From contig NZ_JAODPB010000005.1 in the NCBI RefSeq assembly GCF_025770735.1, positions 62,001 through 126,000 of the forward strand: 64,000 nucleotides of DNA. Direction: 5' to 3'. Of the stretch, positions 25,127 through 34,746 are shown piece after piece. Below the pieces are notes generated by a model. The model was not told the origin of the DNA. It did no database searches and was given only the letters and a program-made list of their open reading frames with translations. The translations under genes and the position numbers were made by a program. Position 1 is the first letter of the stretch. Each line of letters starts with the position of its first letter. The DNA is from Shouchella tritolerans. GTDB taxonomy: Bacteria; Bacillota; Bacilli; Bacillales; Bacillaceae_D.

Positions 25127-25888
25127 TTACCCTTTAAACAATTGCACGAACATTTTGCCGTAAGGACCGCCGTCAACTACGCCAATGCCTACTTCCGTGT
25201 AGTTGCTGTTCAAAATGTTTTCACGGTGTCCTTGTGAATTCATAAGGGCGTTATGTGCTGCTTCTACTGTTTGGTTTCCAGCCAAGTTTTCGCCAGCTGT
25301 ATTATAAGAAATACCAAACTGCTTCATCATGTCAAATGGAGAACCATACGTAGGTGAATTGTGGTCAAAATAGTTGTTGTCGATCATGTCTTGTGCTTTG
25401 ACACGAGCTACCTCTGTTAGCTTTTGATCGACTTTTAGAGGTTGAAGCCCTGCTTTTTGGCGCTCTTGGTTAACAAGGTCAACCATTTGCTGTTCTTCTT
25501 GAGTCACATCACCAGATGCATCGCTTTCCTCTTGTTGTGGCTCTTCCTCTACCGTTTCCTGTTCTTCAGGTGTGTTTGTTGGCTCGCCTGCTTCTACTTC
25601 TGGTGCCTCAGGTTGTACTTCTTCCTCAGGAGTTGGCGCTGGCGCTTCTTCCTTATTGATGAGATCAGTAACAAAATCTAAATCTTCCAAATTCACATTC
25701 GACCAATCGATGTTGCCAAATTGCTCTTTTAGCTCATTCAGATCGACTTTCACGCAATCACCGCTAGCTGTGTAGACGTAAGGCCCTTTCACTTGAACTT
25801 TATATTGGCCAGCAGCATCGGCTTGGTTAGAAAAGCCTGCTCCTACGATGGCAGCAGCAGCTAATGTAGAGATAACTAATTTCTTCAT
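25127..25888 (-). CDS. Secreted CAP/SCP-domain protein (YkwD-like)
   Basis: Encodes 253 aa. Signal peptide residues 1-25 (MKKLVISTLAAAAIVGAGFS, cut near ADAA). A 50-residue segment follows, then a linker very rich in Glu, Pro and Thr (about residues 85-130), then a CAP domain: LVNQERQKAGLQPLKVDQKL, a DNNYFDHNSP His, AGENLAGNQT and NSQGHRENILN. In B. subtilis YkwD has the same layout; related YlbC is intracellular-type. Function in Bacillus is unknown. ATG 25888 follows AGGAGG at 7 nt; the frame extends further upstream without a ribosome site. Confidence 0.88.
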   Translation of the reverse strand: MKKLVISTLAAAAIVGAGFSNQADAAGQYKVQVKGPYVYTASGDCVKVDLNELKEQFGNIDWSNVNLEDLDFVTDLINKEEAPAPTPEEEVQPEAPEVEAGEPTNTPEEQETVEEEPQQEESDASGDVTQEEQQMVDLVNQERQKAGLQPLKVDQKLTEVARVKAQDMIDNNYFDHNSPTYGSPFDMMKQFGISYNTAGENLAGNQTVEAAHNALMNSQGHRENILNSNYTEVGIGVVDGGPYGKMFVQLFKG

Positions 25889-26096
25889 GAATATCCTCCT
25901 AATCGTTGCGTACTGTGTATTCGTATCCCTGTTCGCCAGATACACACACATCCTAGCATACAAAAAGAATCGGATTCTATGGTAAAAGATTCATATAGTG
26001 GCATCTTGAAACGTTTTGTAATAGAACAATTGGCTCGGCCATTAACGGCTTGATCGCCGCTATATTCCAAAAAAGCAACTGGAAATTCTCCTCAAC

Positions 26097-26113
26097 TGTT
26101 ACACAACTGTAAA
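26097..26113 (+). promoter_or_regulatory. Perfect WalR (YycF) box
   Basis: TGTTAC, ACAAC, TGTAAA fits TGT(A/T)A(A/C/T)-N5-TGT(A/T)A(A/C/T) exactly. It lies about 185 nt before the cell-wall hydrolase gene. Confidence 0.55.
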
Positions 26114-26126
26114 ACGAGGCTCTAAT

Positions 26127-26143
26127 TGTAACCATTGCGTAAC
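26127..26143 (+). promoter_or_regulatory. Second WalR-like box, one mismatch
   Basis: TGTAAC, CATTG, CGTAAC has one mismatch to the WalR consensus, and starts 30 nt after the first box in the same orientation (about three helical turns). Confidence 0.45.
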
Positions 26144-26297
26144 AAATTGGCTTCAGCGTTGCTATGAACACATCGGCTGCCTTCTATGCGAAGCTTGGAA
26201 AACATTTTCAGCTCTTTTTTTATGAGAATCTGTTACAGTGTTAACGTGCGATTTTTGTGCACACTAGATTCACTGATGATAGGAGTTGCATAGGGTT

Positions 26298-26891
26298 ATG
26301 ATCAAAAAACTTATATTCCTCATTTTTGGCTCAATTGGATTGTCTTTTGCTGCGCTTGAACCAGCCGATGCAAAACAACTTACACACCCAGTTCAGCCAG
26401 GCGAGACCATATATACACTAAGTCAACGGTATGGCGTCCCAGAAGCAGCGATTATGAAAGTCAACGATCTTTCCGATTCTGCGATTGAAGCTGGCGAGAC
26501 GCTAACGATTCCTGCAGCTGTTTCCGCTGCGGAGAGAGAGCTTTTAGCTAAACTAGTCAGCGCTGAGGCAAAAGGCGAACCGTATGCAGGGAAAGTCGCG
26601 GTAGCTACTGTTGTGCTAAATCGAGTTGACAATGAAAATTATCCAGATACTGTGCACGATGTTATTTATGAAGTAACACCATCTGGCCATTATGCCTTTT
26701 CCCCTGTCCTGGATGGCGCCATTAACAATAAGCCTGATGACGAGTCAAGACGAGCTGTGACAGAAGCCCTAGCGTTCCGGGGCCAAGGTCAACAATCGCT
26801 TTATTTCTATAACCCGAAAACAGCAACAAGCGGTTGGGTAGCCACACGGGAGCAGACACTCGTTATCGGCGACCATATTTTTGCCAAGTAA
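26298..26891 (+). CDS. LysM plus SleB-type cell wall hydrolase (YkvT-like)
   Basis: Encodes 197 aa. Signal peptide residues 1-25, then one LysM (VQPGETIYTLSQRYGVPEAA, about residues 33-75), then a Hydrolase_2/SleB domain from about residue 85: LLAKLVSAEAKGEPYAGKVA (catalytic-type Glu) and AVATVVLNRVDNENYPDTV. It probably cleaves peptidoglycan during growth or germination. ATG 26298 is preferred; TTG 26286 abuts the ribosome site. In B. subtilis ykvT was reported in the WalRK regulon, which fits the two boxes upstream. Confidence 0.88.
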   Translation: MIKKLIFLIFGSIGLSFAALEPADAKQLTHPVQPGETIYTLSQRYGVPEAAIMKVNDLSDSAIEAGETLTIPAAVSAAERELLAKLVSAEAKGEPYAGKVAVATVVLNRVDNENYPDTVHDVIYEVTPSGHYAFSPVLDGAINNKPDDESRRAVTEALAFRGQGQQSLYFYNPKTATSGWVATREQTLVIGDHIFAK

Positions 26892-26953
26892 CGCCTAGAC
26901 AATAAACGAATAAATGAAACTTGCACAAGTATAGGTTTCTTTTAAACAAATTC

Positions 26954-27019
26954 AGACTGATAGAAAGTGCTTGTCAGCCGAGTCGAACAACGAAGGATGC
27001 GAGCGTTTGTCTATAGTCT
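26954..27019 (+). repeat. Clear 66-nt copy of the AGACTGATA element
   Basis: The ends read AGACTGATAGAAAGTGCTTG and GAGCGTTTGTCTATAGTCT. They are imperfect inverted repeats able to pair over about 15 bp with small bulges. It lies 62 nt after the stop codon of the SleB-like gene and 9 nt before its terminator stem. Confidence 0.8.
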
Positions 27020-27020
27020 G

Positions 27021-27057
27021 AAAGCTCATGCCATTTGTGGTGGTATGGGCTTTTTTG
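27021..27057 (+). terminator. Terminator after the SleB-like gene
   Basis: AAGCTCATGCC and GGTATGGGCTT pair with G-T pairs, followed by TTTTGCGC. Confidence 0.75.
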
Positions 27058-27126
27058 CGCTTGCTGTGCTATTGTTGATTCAAACGGCGTATAACAGGGA
27101 ATAACGGTTATTGAGGAGGGGTCTGT

Positions 27127-27582
27127 ATGGAAAAAGGGCTTCGACTGGAACGTGTGACGGCTCTTGACATAAACAGAGGCGTCCAGCCAAACTACGTAGC
27201 AGTGGTGTCACCGCTTGAGCGGATCGTATCGACTAAAAAAACAACAAGCGATACGTCTGCTAATAGCCTGCTCGCTTACGGCCATGCTCTACGTCATACA
27301 AAAGCACCCAAAATGGGACACGTAACGAAACAAGGGGCAGAGCGCCTGAGCGACTGGGTATTCTCCCTATCTTGCCATTTTAAAACCGCTCATTTTTATC
27401 AACGTCTAAACGATCAGTTAAGCAAACACGGGCTGCTCACGAAAACAGCATCAACTGGCAGACCGTTTCTTAACGCTGACGAGGCGGCCATTTTAGCTGA
27501 CGCTTTCAAACAAGCTTCCCCACCAACAAGCATGAGCCTAATTGCTGGCGGAGAAGGGTTGGCCATGGACTGCTACTGTTAA
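27127..27582 (+). CDS. Protein of unknown function
   Basis: Encodes 151 aa, basic, with no signal peptide or membrane segment. A weakly repetitive Thr/Ser/Lys region is in the first half, and the second half looks helical (LSDWVFSLSCHFKTAHFYQR). It ends in CYC. AGGAGGGG lies 7 nt before ATG 27127 and a strong terminator follows the stop, so it is a real gene. I do not recognise any family. The neighbours (cell-wall hydrolase, tRNA nucleotidyltransferase) give no hint. Confidence 0.65.
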   Translation: MEKGLRLERVTALDINRGVQPNYVAVVSPLERIVSTKKTTSDTSANSLLAYGHALRHTKAPKMGHVTKQGAERLSDWVFSLSCHFKTAHFYQRLNDQLSKHGLLTKTASTGRPFLNADEAAILADAFKQASPPTSMSLIAGGEGLAMDCYC

Positions 27583-27611
27583 AAGCAGCGTCTTATGCCG
27601 CTGCTTTTTTG
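27581..27611 (+). terminator. Terminator of the 151-aa gene
   Basis: AAAAGCAGCG, TCTTATGC, CGCTGCTTTTTT. Confidence 0.9.
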
Positions 27612-27655
27612 GTATACTACTAGAGAAGAAAAATAAGCAAAAGGAGGCGGCTTAT

Positions 27656-29755
27656 ATGAAAGCGATTGTCAGCCTCAACAATCTTGATTTTCATGGCCTT
27701 GCTATTCTTGCCGCGGCCAAAAAAATTCATTCGGGTAGCATTGCTGTGCTTCCGCCGATTTACCAACATGCTGTCAAACGATTTTTGGATGACTATAAAA
27801 CGGATTTTTCCTTTCAGCACGATGGCGAGCTTTCATGGAACGAGGTAGATGAGCTTCTATTTGTCGATTGGGAAGATGAAAGGCAGGGAAGCCTTTATCG
27901 CTCGTTGCCCGCTTCAGCTACTGAGACGAATTTATGGCGAACGATCAAAGCGACTAAAAGAGGAGTGCCAATCACTTCCCTCATTTATGAGATGAAGCGA
28001 AAACAAATTCCGGTAACGCCTATAGAAGCCACGCTTTTTGCTCTAGGTTTATATAGCAGCACCAATCATTTAACGCTTCCTTCAACAACGGCTAGTGATG
28101 CCGATGCCTGTGCCTACTTACTTGAAAAAGGCGCTGATTTGCGCGTAGTCAACGACTATTTGCAACAGACGCCACTGTCTGAAAAAGTCGCTTCTGTAAT
28201 GAGTAAGCCTGTTGTAACTGTACAAGCATCCCAATTCGTTGATGAAGTGTGGCAAACGCTGCTTAGTTCGGGACATAGCGGTTTTCCCGTTGTCGATGAG
28301 ACTGGGGCACTAGCAGGCGTTATTACGCGTATGGACCTCGCCAAAGCACGCCAGTTTGGCATGGGAGAAGTACAAGTCACCGAAGTGATGAGTGCGCCTA
28401 TCACCACGCTTCGGGCAAACGATTCGATTGATGCTGCTTGCGCGCATCTAGCTTCTACTGAGGTCGGCCGTCTCCCTGTTGTTGGCAACAACAATGAACC
28501 GGTTGGCATCGTAACACGAACAGACATCGTCCGTTTGCTTTATCCGAATAAGGAGGCCATTGCCCCTTCTGAGCTCGCGTCTTATTTTGGTGAGCAAACA
28601 TTCTCTTTTTTGCAAAAGATTGGCGCTTTTGCTGACGAACTCCAAGTACCTGTCTTTTTAGTTGGCGGCCTTGTACGCGACTTTTTCTTAAAACGCCCAC
28701 ACAAAGATATTGACTTGGTCGTTGAAGGGGATGGAATTGCCTTTGCCAAGCGGCTGGCAACTGCGTTTGGCGGAAGCGTGCGTAGCCATGAGTCGTTTGG
28801 CACCGCCACTTGGGTAAACGAACAGGAAATAGATATTGTGACGTGTAGAAAAGAATTTTACTTGCAAAAAGGGGCATTGCCTACCGTCCGTCCTGCTTCG
28901 ATTTTCGAAGACCTGGCAAGGCGGGATTTCTCTATAAATGCGATGGCGATTCAAATCAATCGATCCTCGTTCGGAAATGTGCTTGATGTGTTTCAGGGAA
29001 AACAGGCACTTATGCATAACCAAATCCGCATTCTTCATCCGCTCAGTTTTGTAGAAGATCCGACTAGGCTTTTCCGCGCTGTTCGTTTTGGCCTGCGCCT
29101 AAACTTCAGCCTCTCCCCCGAGACGCTACGCCAGGCAACCAAAACAGGTGCTGCTCTGCATCACATTAGTGCTAAACGCTTGCGGCAGGAACTTGAATGG
29201 CTGGCTAATGAAGGCGTTCTTCTTGAAGGCTTTCGCCAATTGGCAGACCTCCATGTATGGACAACCTTGTTTGGTGCCCCTTTCTCCAAGCGAGCCTGGC
29301 AGCATATGGCCAATTTAGAACAGCATGGTTTGAATGATGGCATGTTGTTTTTACTAGCTGGCGCTGTCGATTGCAAACGTCTCGATGTTGCAAGCCATTA
29401 CGCCCTTACAAAGCAAGAAAAACGCTTAGCTGAAGAAGCAGGCTTGCCAGTTTGGCAACGACTTTCGTCAACAGCCTCAATCGGGGAAGCGCATCGCGAC
29501 TTAGCGCAAATTTCAAGCGAAATCGTTCGCTTTTATAGCGAGGCCGAACTTCCGCTCAGCCCGCTCTTACGTCGTTATGCCGAAAAACGTAGACAGCTTG
29601 AGCCACTTTTGACAGGGGCTGATTTGCTTAAAGTTGGTTACCAACCAGGGCCTGCATTTTCACAATGGTTGCTCGAAATCGAATGCCTACAACTTGACGA
29701 ACGTATTGCTACGAAAGACCAAGCGCTTGCTTGGATTGCTGAGAAACATAAATAA
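27656..29755 (+). CDS. CBS-domain tRNA nucleotidyltransferase with degenerate DHH module
   Basis: Encodes 699 aa. Order: a DHH-like N-terminal module (about 1-160), two CBS domains (about 175-295), and a class II nucleotidyltransferase head (GGLVRDFFLKRPHKDIDLVV at about 335; RRDFSINAMAI; EDPTRLFRAVRFGLRL at about 466) with helical body and tail. It adds C and/or A to tRNA 3' ends. The DHH module keeps N.DF.GLAxxxAAKK and the PIEATLFALGLY region but has DFHG for DFDG, no DHH triad, and no DHHA1 domain, so its phosphoesterase activity is probably lost. ATG 27656 follows AAGGAGGCGG. Whether it adds CCA or only A is not decidable by eye. Confidence 0.88.
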   Translation: MKAIVSLNNLDFHGLAILAAAKKIHSGSIAVLPPIYQHAVKRFLDDYKTDFSFQHDGELSWNEVDELLFVDWEDERQGSLYRSLPASATETNLWRTIKATKRGVPITSLIYEMKRKQIPVTPIEATLFALGLYSSTNHLTLPSTTASDADACAYLLEKGADLRVVNDYLQQTPLSEKVASVMSKPVVTVQASQFVDEVWQTLLSSGHSGFPVVDETGALAGVITRMDLAKARQFGMGEVQVTEVMSAPITTLRANDSIDAACAHLASTEVGRLPVVGNNNEPVGIVTRTDIVRLLYPNKEAIAPSELASYFGEQTFSFLQKIGAFADELQVPVFLVGGLVRDFFLKRPHKDIDLVVEGDGIAFAKRLATAFGGSVRSHESFGTATWVNEQEIDIVTCRKEFYLQKGALPTVRPASIFEDLARRDFSINAMAIQINRSSFGNVLDVFQGKQALMHNQIRILHPLSFVEDPTRLFRAVRFGLRLNFSLSPETLRQATKTGAALHHISAKRLRQELEWLANEGVLLEGFRQLADLHVWTTLFGAPFSKRAWQHMANLEQHGLNDGMLFLLAGAVDCKRLDVASHYALTKQEKRLAEEAGLPVWQRLSSTASIGEAHRDLAQISSEIVRFYSEAELPLSPLLRRYAEKRRQLEPLLTGADLLKVGYQPGPAFSQWLLEIECLQLDERIATKDQALAWIAEKHK

Positions 29756-29782
29756 AGAGGCTGGTGATGTCCAGCCTCTTTT
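29756..29782. terminator. Terminator between the nucleotidyltransferase gene and fabF
   Basis: AGAGGCTGG, TGATGT, CCAGCCTCTTTT. T-rich on + and TTTATTT on the minus strand, so it serves both convergent genes. Confidence 0.85.
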
Positions 29783-29876
29783 AGACTATAGACAGACGCT
29801 CCCATACGTCGTCGTTTGCCTCACTCATATAATCATTCTCAGCTTACTCGTCTAACAAGCGTTTTCTATCAGTCTA
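29783..29876 (-). repeat. 94-nt copy of the AGACTGATA element, after fabF
   Basis: On the minus strand it starts TAGACTGATAGAAAACGC, 12 nt after the fabF stop codon, and ends GTCTGTCTATAGTCT against the terminator stem. The ends pair as in the other copies; the interior differs. Confidence 0.8.
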
Positions 29877-29887
29877 ATTGGTGTGTT

Positions 29888-31129
29888 TTATTCAACCCAT
29901 TTTTTAAATACGAGAGAGGCGTTGTGGCCGCCAAAGCCGAGTGAGTTGCTTAAAGCAACATGAACAGGTGCTTGTCTCGCTTCGTTTGGTACATAATCTA
30001 AGTCGCACTCTGGGTCTGGCGTTTCCAAGTTAATCGTCGGCGGGATGATCTCTTCATCAATTGCTTTCACCGAGAAAATGGCTTCCACTGCTCCAGCCGC
30101 TCCAAGCAAGTGCCCTGTCATTGATTTTGTTGAACTTATTGCCAGTTTATAGGCGTGCTCGCCAAACACGGTTTTAATCGCCTTTGTTTCGTAAGGATCA
30201 TTTAACTCCGTACTTGTTCCATGGGCATTAATGTAGCTAACTTCTTCAGGAGCTAGTCCAGCGTCGTCAATTGCTGCTTGCATGCTGCGCGCTCCTCCTT
30301 CTCCTTCGGGAGCAGGGCTGGTGACGTGGAAGGCGTCCCCTGTTGAGCCATAGCCGACAATTTCCGCATAAATATGGGCGCCTCGCGCTTTTGCAGACTC
30401 TAAGCTTTCCAGAATTAATATCCCTGCTCCTTCGCCCATGACAAAACCGCTACGGTTGGCATCAAATGGCCTCGAAGCCGTTGTCGGGTCATCGCTTGTT
30501 GTAATGGCTTTTGCTGATGAGAAACCAGCCACAGCCATATTGGTAATAGGGGCTTCACTTCCGCCTGTAATCATGATGTCAGCATTGCCTCGCTGTATCA
30601 CTTTAAAGGCGTCCCCGATTGAATTTGTCCCTGATGCGCACGCCGTTACCGAGCACGAATTCGGGCCTTTTGCTCCTGTAAAGATCGACACTTGCCCACT
30701 TGCCATATCTGGAATCATCATCGGCACGAAAAATGGGCTAACGCGGCGTTGACCCTTTTCTAAAAAGATGCGGAATTGATTTTCATACGTTTCCATCCCG
30801 CCAATACCTGAGCCAATCCAAACGCCAACACGATCAGCATTTTCAGCTGTAATTTCTAACCCGGCGTCCGCTAATGCTTCTTTGGCTGAAACAACCGCAA
30901 ACTGGGTAAAGCGATCCATTTTCCGAACTTCTTTACGATCAATCGCAACAGTCGGGTCAAAGTCAGCAATTTCTGCCGCCACTTTCATTGGAAAAGCATT
31001 AGCATCGATGCGGGTCAAATAGCCAATGCCCGACTTTCCTGCTTTTGCCTGCTTCCAAGATGTTTTTGCATTGAGCCCGAGCGGTGTAACCGCCCCAAGG
31101 CCTGTTACAACTACACGTCGTTTTTCCAC
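29888..31129 (-). CDS. fabF: 3-oxoacyl-[ACP] synthase II
   Basis: Encodes 413 aa, same length as B. subtilis FabF. The catalytic Cys is in [16 protein letters not shown], the first His in [11 protein letters not shown] and the second in [16 protein letters not shown]. It elongates acyl-ACP with malonyl-ACP. GTG 31129 follows AAAAGGAGC. The gene is 49 nt after fabHA, in one FapR-controlled operon. The repeat element and terminator follow the stop. Confidence 0.96.
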   Translation of the reverse strand: MEKRRVVVTGLGAVTPLGLNAKTSWKQAKAGKSGIGYLTRIDANAFPMKVAAEIADFDPTVAIDRKEVRKMDRFTQFAVVSAKEALADAGLEITAENADRVGVWIGSGIGGMETYENQFRIFLEKGQRRVSPFFVPMMIPDMASGQVSIFTGAKGPNSCSVTACASGTNSIGDAFKVIQRGNADIMITGGSEAPITNMAVAGFSSAKAITTSDDPTTASRPFDANRSGFVMGEGAGILILESLESAKARGAHIYAEIVGYGSTGDAFHVTSPAPEGEGGARSMQAAIDDAGLAPEEVSYINAHGTSTELNDPYETKAIKTVFGEHAYKLAISSTKSMTGHLLGAAGAVEAIFSVKAIDEEIIPPTINLETPDPECDLDYVPNEARQAPVHVALSNSLGFGGHNASLVFKKWVE

Positions 31130-31178
31130 TTTGTATCGCTCCTTTTCTTCTTCCTACTTTTCCATCATCAGCCTTTCG

Positions 31179-32114
31179 TTATCGGCCCCAGCGAATAGCC
31201 AACGAGCCCCACACTAGGCCTGCGCCAAAGCCGACGAGCACAATGACGTCTCCGTCTTTAATTTTTCCTTGTTCAACCTCTTCCACTAGCGCAATCGGGA
31301 TCGAAGCAGCCGAAGTGTTTCCATATTTGTTTACATTTACGGACATTTTCTCACGGGGAAGTTCCAAACGTTCACGAGAGGCTTCCATTATACGAATATT
31401 CGCTTGATGGGGGACAAGAAAGTCGACATCTTCTTTTCCTAGGCCTGCTTTGCTTAATACGCGCAAAGAAGCATCTCCCATTTGCCGAACGGCGAATTTA
31501 AACACTTCTCGGCCATTCATTTCAATAAAAGGGCCTTTTTTGTTAATGTGCATGCCACCTGAACCGTCTGCGCCAAGATCAAAAGCGAGAATGCCTTTAT
31601 CCTCTGCTACCGGCCCAACGATCGCGGCTCCAGCCCCATCGCCAAACAAGACGGCGGTATTACGGTCTTCCATATTCACAAATTTTGTAAGTTTTTCAAC
31701 ACCGACGACAAGCACATGCTTATAGGCGCCTGTTTCAATAAATTGTTGAGCGGTAGCCACGCCATAAATAAAGCCTGCACAAGCTGCGCTAATATCCATT
31801 GCTGCTGCTTGCTTTGCACCAAGGCGGTCTTGGATCATTGTCGAAACCGTTGGAAAAACCATGTCAGGCGTTACGGTCGCCACCAAAATTAAATCAATCT
31901 CTTCTGCTGAAAGCCTTGCAGCTTTTAAGGCGCTAAGCGCCGATTCATAAGCCATTTCAGATGTTTCCACACCTTCAGCAAAGCGCCTTTCTTCAATCCC
32001 AGTACGGCTTTTAATCCATTCGTCAGATGTATCTAAAAACTTTTCTAGATCATGGTTTGTGACACGTTTCTCCGGCACATAACGACCGAGCCCTAAAATT
32101 CCTGCCTTTGGCAT
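31179..32114 (-). CDS. fabHA: 3-oxoacyl-[ACP] synthase III
   Basis: Encodes 311 aa, close to the 312 aa of B. subtilis FabHA. The catalytic triad is visible: Cys in [16 protein letters not shown], His in [12 protein letters not shown] and Asn in [13 protein letters not shown]. It starts fatty acid synthesis by condensing an acyl-CoA primer with malonyl-ACP; Bacillus enzymes prefer branched primers. ATG 32114 ([16 protein letters not shown]) follows AGGAAGGGG. A longer frame to 32240 would run through the FapR operator and is rejected. It is first in the fabHA-fabF operon. Confidence 0.96.
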   Translation of the reverse strand: MPKAGILGLGRYVPEKRVTNHDLEKFLDTSDEWIKSRTGIEERRFAEGVETSEMAYESALSALKAARLSAEEIDLILVATVTPDMVFPTVSTMIQDRLGAKQAAAMDISAACAGFIYGVATAQQFIETGAYKHVLVVGVEKLTKFVNMEDRNTAVLFGDGAGAAIVGPVAEDKGILAFDLGADGSGGMHINKKGPFIEMNGREVFKFAVRQMGDASLRVLSKAGLGKEDVDFLVPHQANIRIMEASRERLELPREKMSVNVNKYGNTSAASIPIALVEEVEQGKIKDGDVIVLVGFGAGLVWGSLAIRWGR

Positions 32115-32156
32115 ACGCCTACCCCTTCCTACTTTTAAAAAAGACGAGTTTTTAAA

Positions 32157-32175
32157 ATTAGTACCTGATCCTAAT
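32157..32175 (-). promoter_or_regulatory. FapR operator within the fabHA promoter
   Basis: The + strand reads ATTAGTACCTGATCCTAAT, one base off the FapR palindrome. On the minus strand it fills the spacer of TTGCTA-17-TAATTT, so binding blocks transcription. It is the second FapR site in the window after fabI. Confidence 0.88.
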
Positions 32176-32309
32176 ATTAGCAACCATTTTTGTTGCTGTC
32201 CAGAACGTTTTTGTCTAAATGATGGCGAGAACGGGCGCATGCCGTTTCACGATTACGGCGAATGGCTATACACTAATAAAAAACGAAAGGAACAGAAGGA
32301 GGCGTAAAT

Positions 32310-32561
32310 ATGCGCAATAGCGAGCAAGACTTCTTCTCAACAATGATGTTTGGCCCAAGGCCGCCAAGACAAAGCGAACCAATTAAACAAGAAGCAGAAC
32401 CAGCGCCAGAAGCGACAGATGAAGTAGACAACACAAGCCAGCTCGTTCAAATTATTGCCCTAATCCAAGCAATTTCCCCTATTATTGAACAAGTCAAACC
32501 TGTCATTGGCGCGGCTAAAGAATTTTGGCAGAGCAAAAAAGAAACGAAAGAGAGCGAATAG
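32310..32561 (+). CDS. Small protein of unknown function
   Basis: Encodes 83 aa: an N-terminal polar and Pro/Glu-rich half (FGPRPPRQ, then a run of Glu/Pro/Ala), then an amphipathic hydrophobic helix region (LVQIIALIQAISPIIEQVKP) and a Lys/Glu tail. AAGGAGGCG lies before ATG 32310. It sits between comZ and fabHA, where B. subtilis has yjzB, and may be its counterpart, though I cannot verify homology. No function proposed. Confidence 0.6.
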   Translation: MRNSEQDFFSTMMFGPRPPRQSEPIKQEAEPAPEATDEVDNTSQLVQIIALIQAISPIIEQVKPVIGAAKEFWQSKKETKESE

Positions 32562-32756
32562 CTCGTGTCCATTTTATCCATCAATGCGTAAACCATTGGT
32601 GGATCATTTCTTCCTTCCATACTTTCGTTCTGTCTCTGTTTCATCATAGGGGTGACAGCAAGCGCACACATCCTTTGTATCAGCCTGCTTTAGCACTTCG
32701 CTCTGTAATGCTTGTACAAACCCGTGTACTAGTTTGCGCTTACCGGTTATACTTTA

Positions 32757-32939
32757 TCATTCCTGCTCGTTTAACCCAAGTTCATACGCTTTATTCATGG
32801 CATTAAGCAACAATGCAAGCAGCGGCTGCAATTCATCCATTGTTACTTCTATGCCTTTGCCTTCTAGCAATTTTCGCGCTTCAGGTACGTGCTTCATGGC
32901 GATTTCCATAAATTTTAAATTTCTTTCGTGCTGTTCCAT
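32757..32939 (-). CDS. comZ: ComG operon repressor ComZ
   Basis: Encodes 60 aa, acidic, helical. Its LKFMEIAMKHVPEARKLLE stretch, then KGIEVTMDELQPLLALL and AYELG, aligns by eye with B. subtilis ComZ. ComZ negatively affects comG expression in late competence. ATG 32939 follows AAGGGG. In B. subtilis comZ is downstream of med; here med is absent and prfC is the divergent neighbour. Confidence 0.88.
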   Translation of the reverse strand: MEQHERNLKFMEIAMKHVPEARKLLEGKGIEVTMDELQPLLALLLNAMNKAYELGLNEQE

Positions 32940-33084
32940 TTAAATAACCCCTTTTTATGTATTCTCTTTTAAGATAACTGAACGGTTGCTCGATGGCAAG
33001 GACTGAACGATTTGCTTTTCGAAGATGAAAGCAGGGCTGTTTCTTGCTATAATGGAAAAATCGATTTGGAAATGAGGTTGATTC

Positions 33085-34692
<1,608 letters not shown>

Positions 34693-34696
34693 ATAG

Positions 34697-34739
34697 AAAG
34701 AACGGCAGTTGCCTTTTTCTCAACTGCCGTTTTTCTATT
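34697..34739. terminator. Bidirectional terminator prfC / yjaV
   Basis: AACGGCAGTTG and CAACTGCCGTT form an 11-bp stem with A and T runs on the two sides. Confidence 0.88.
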
Positions 34740-34746
34740 ATTATCG

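Larger units (their letters stand above)
25889..26297. other. 409-nt divergent intergenic region with two WalR-type boxes
   Basis: It separates the CAP-domain gene (-) from the SleB-like gene (+). No extra gene is visible. The notable content is a perfect and a one-mismatch WalR-type direct repeat at 26097-26143. Confidence 0.55.

Noticed and set aside
32115-32240. N-terminal extension of fabHA
   Set aside because: It would place the FapR operator and promoter inside the coding region; the ribosome site supports ATG 32114.
32580-32740. Minus-strand frame ending VCACCHPYDETETERKYG between comZ and the 83-aa gene
   Set aside because: No in-frame start with a ribosome site; likely non-coding.
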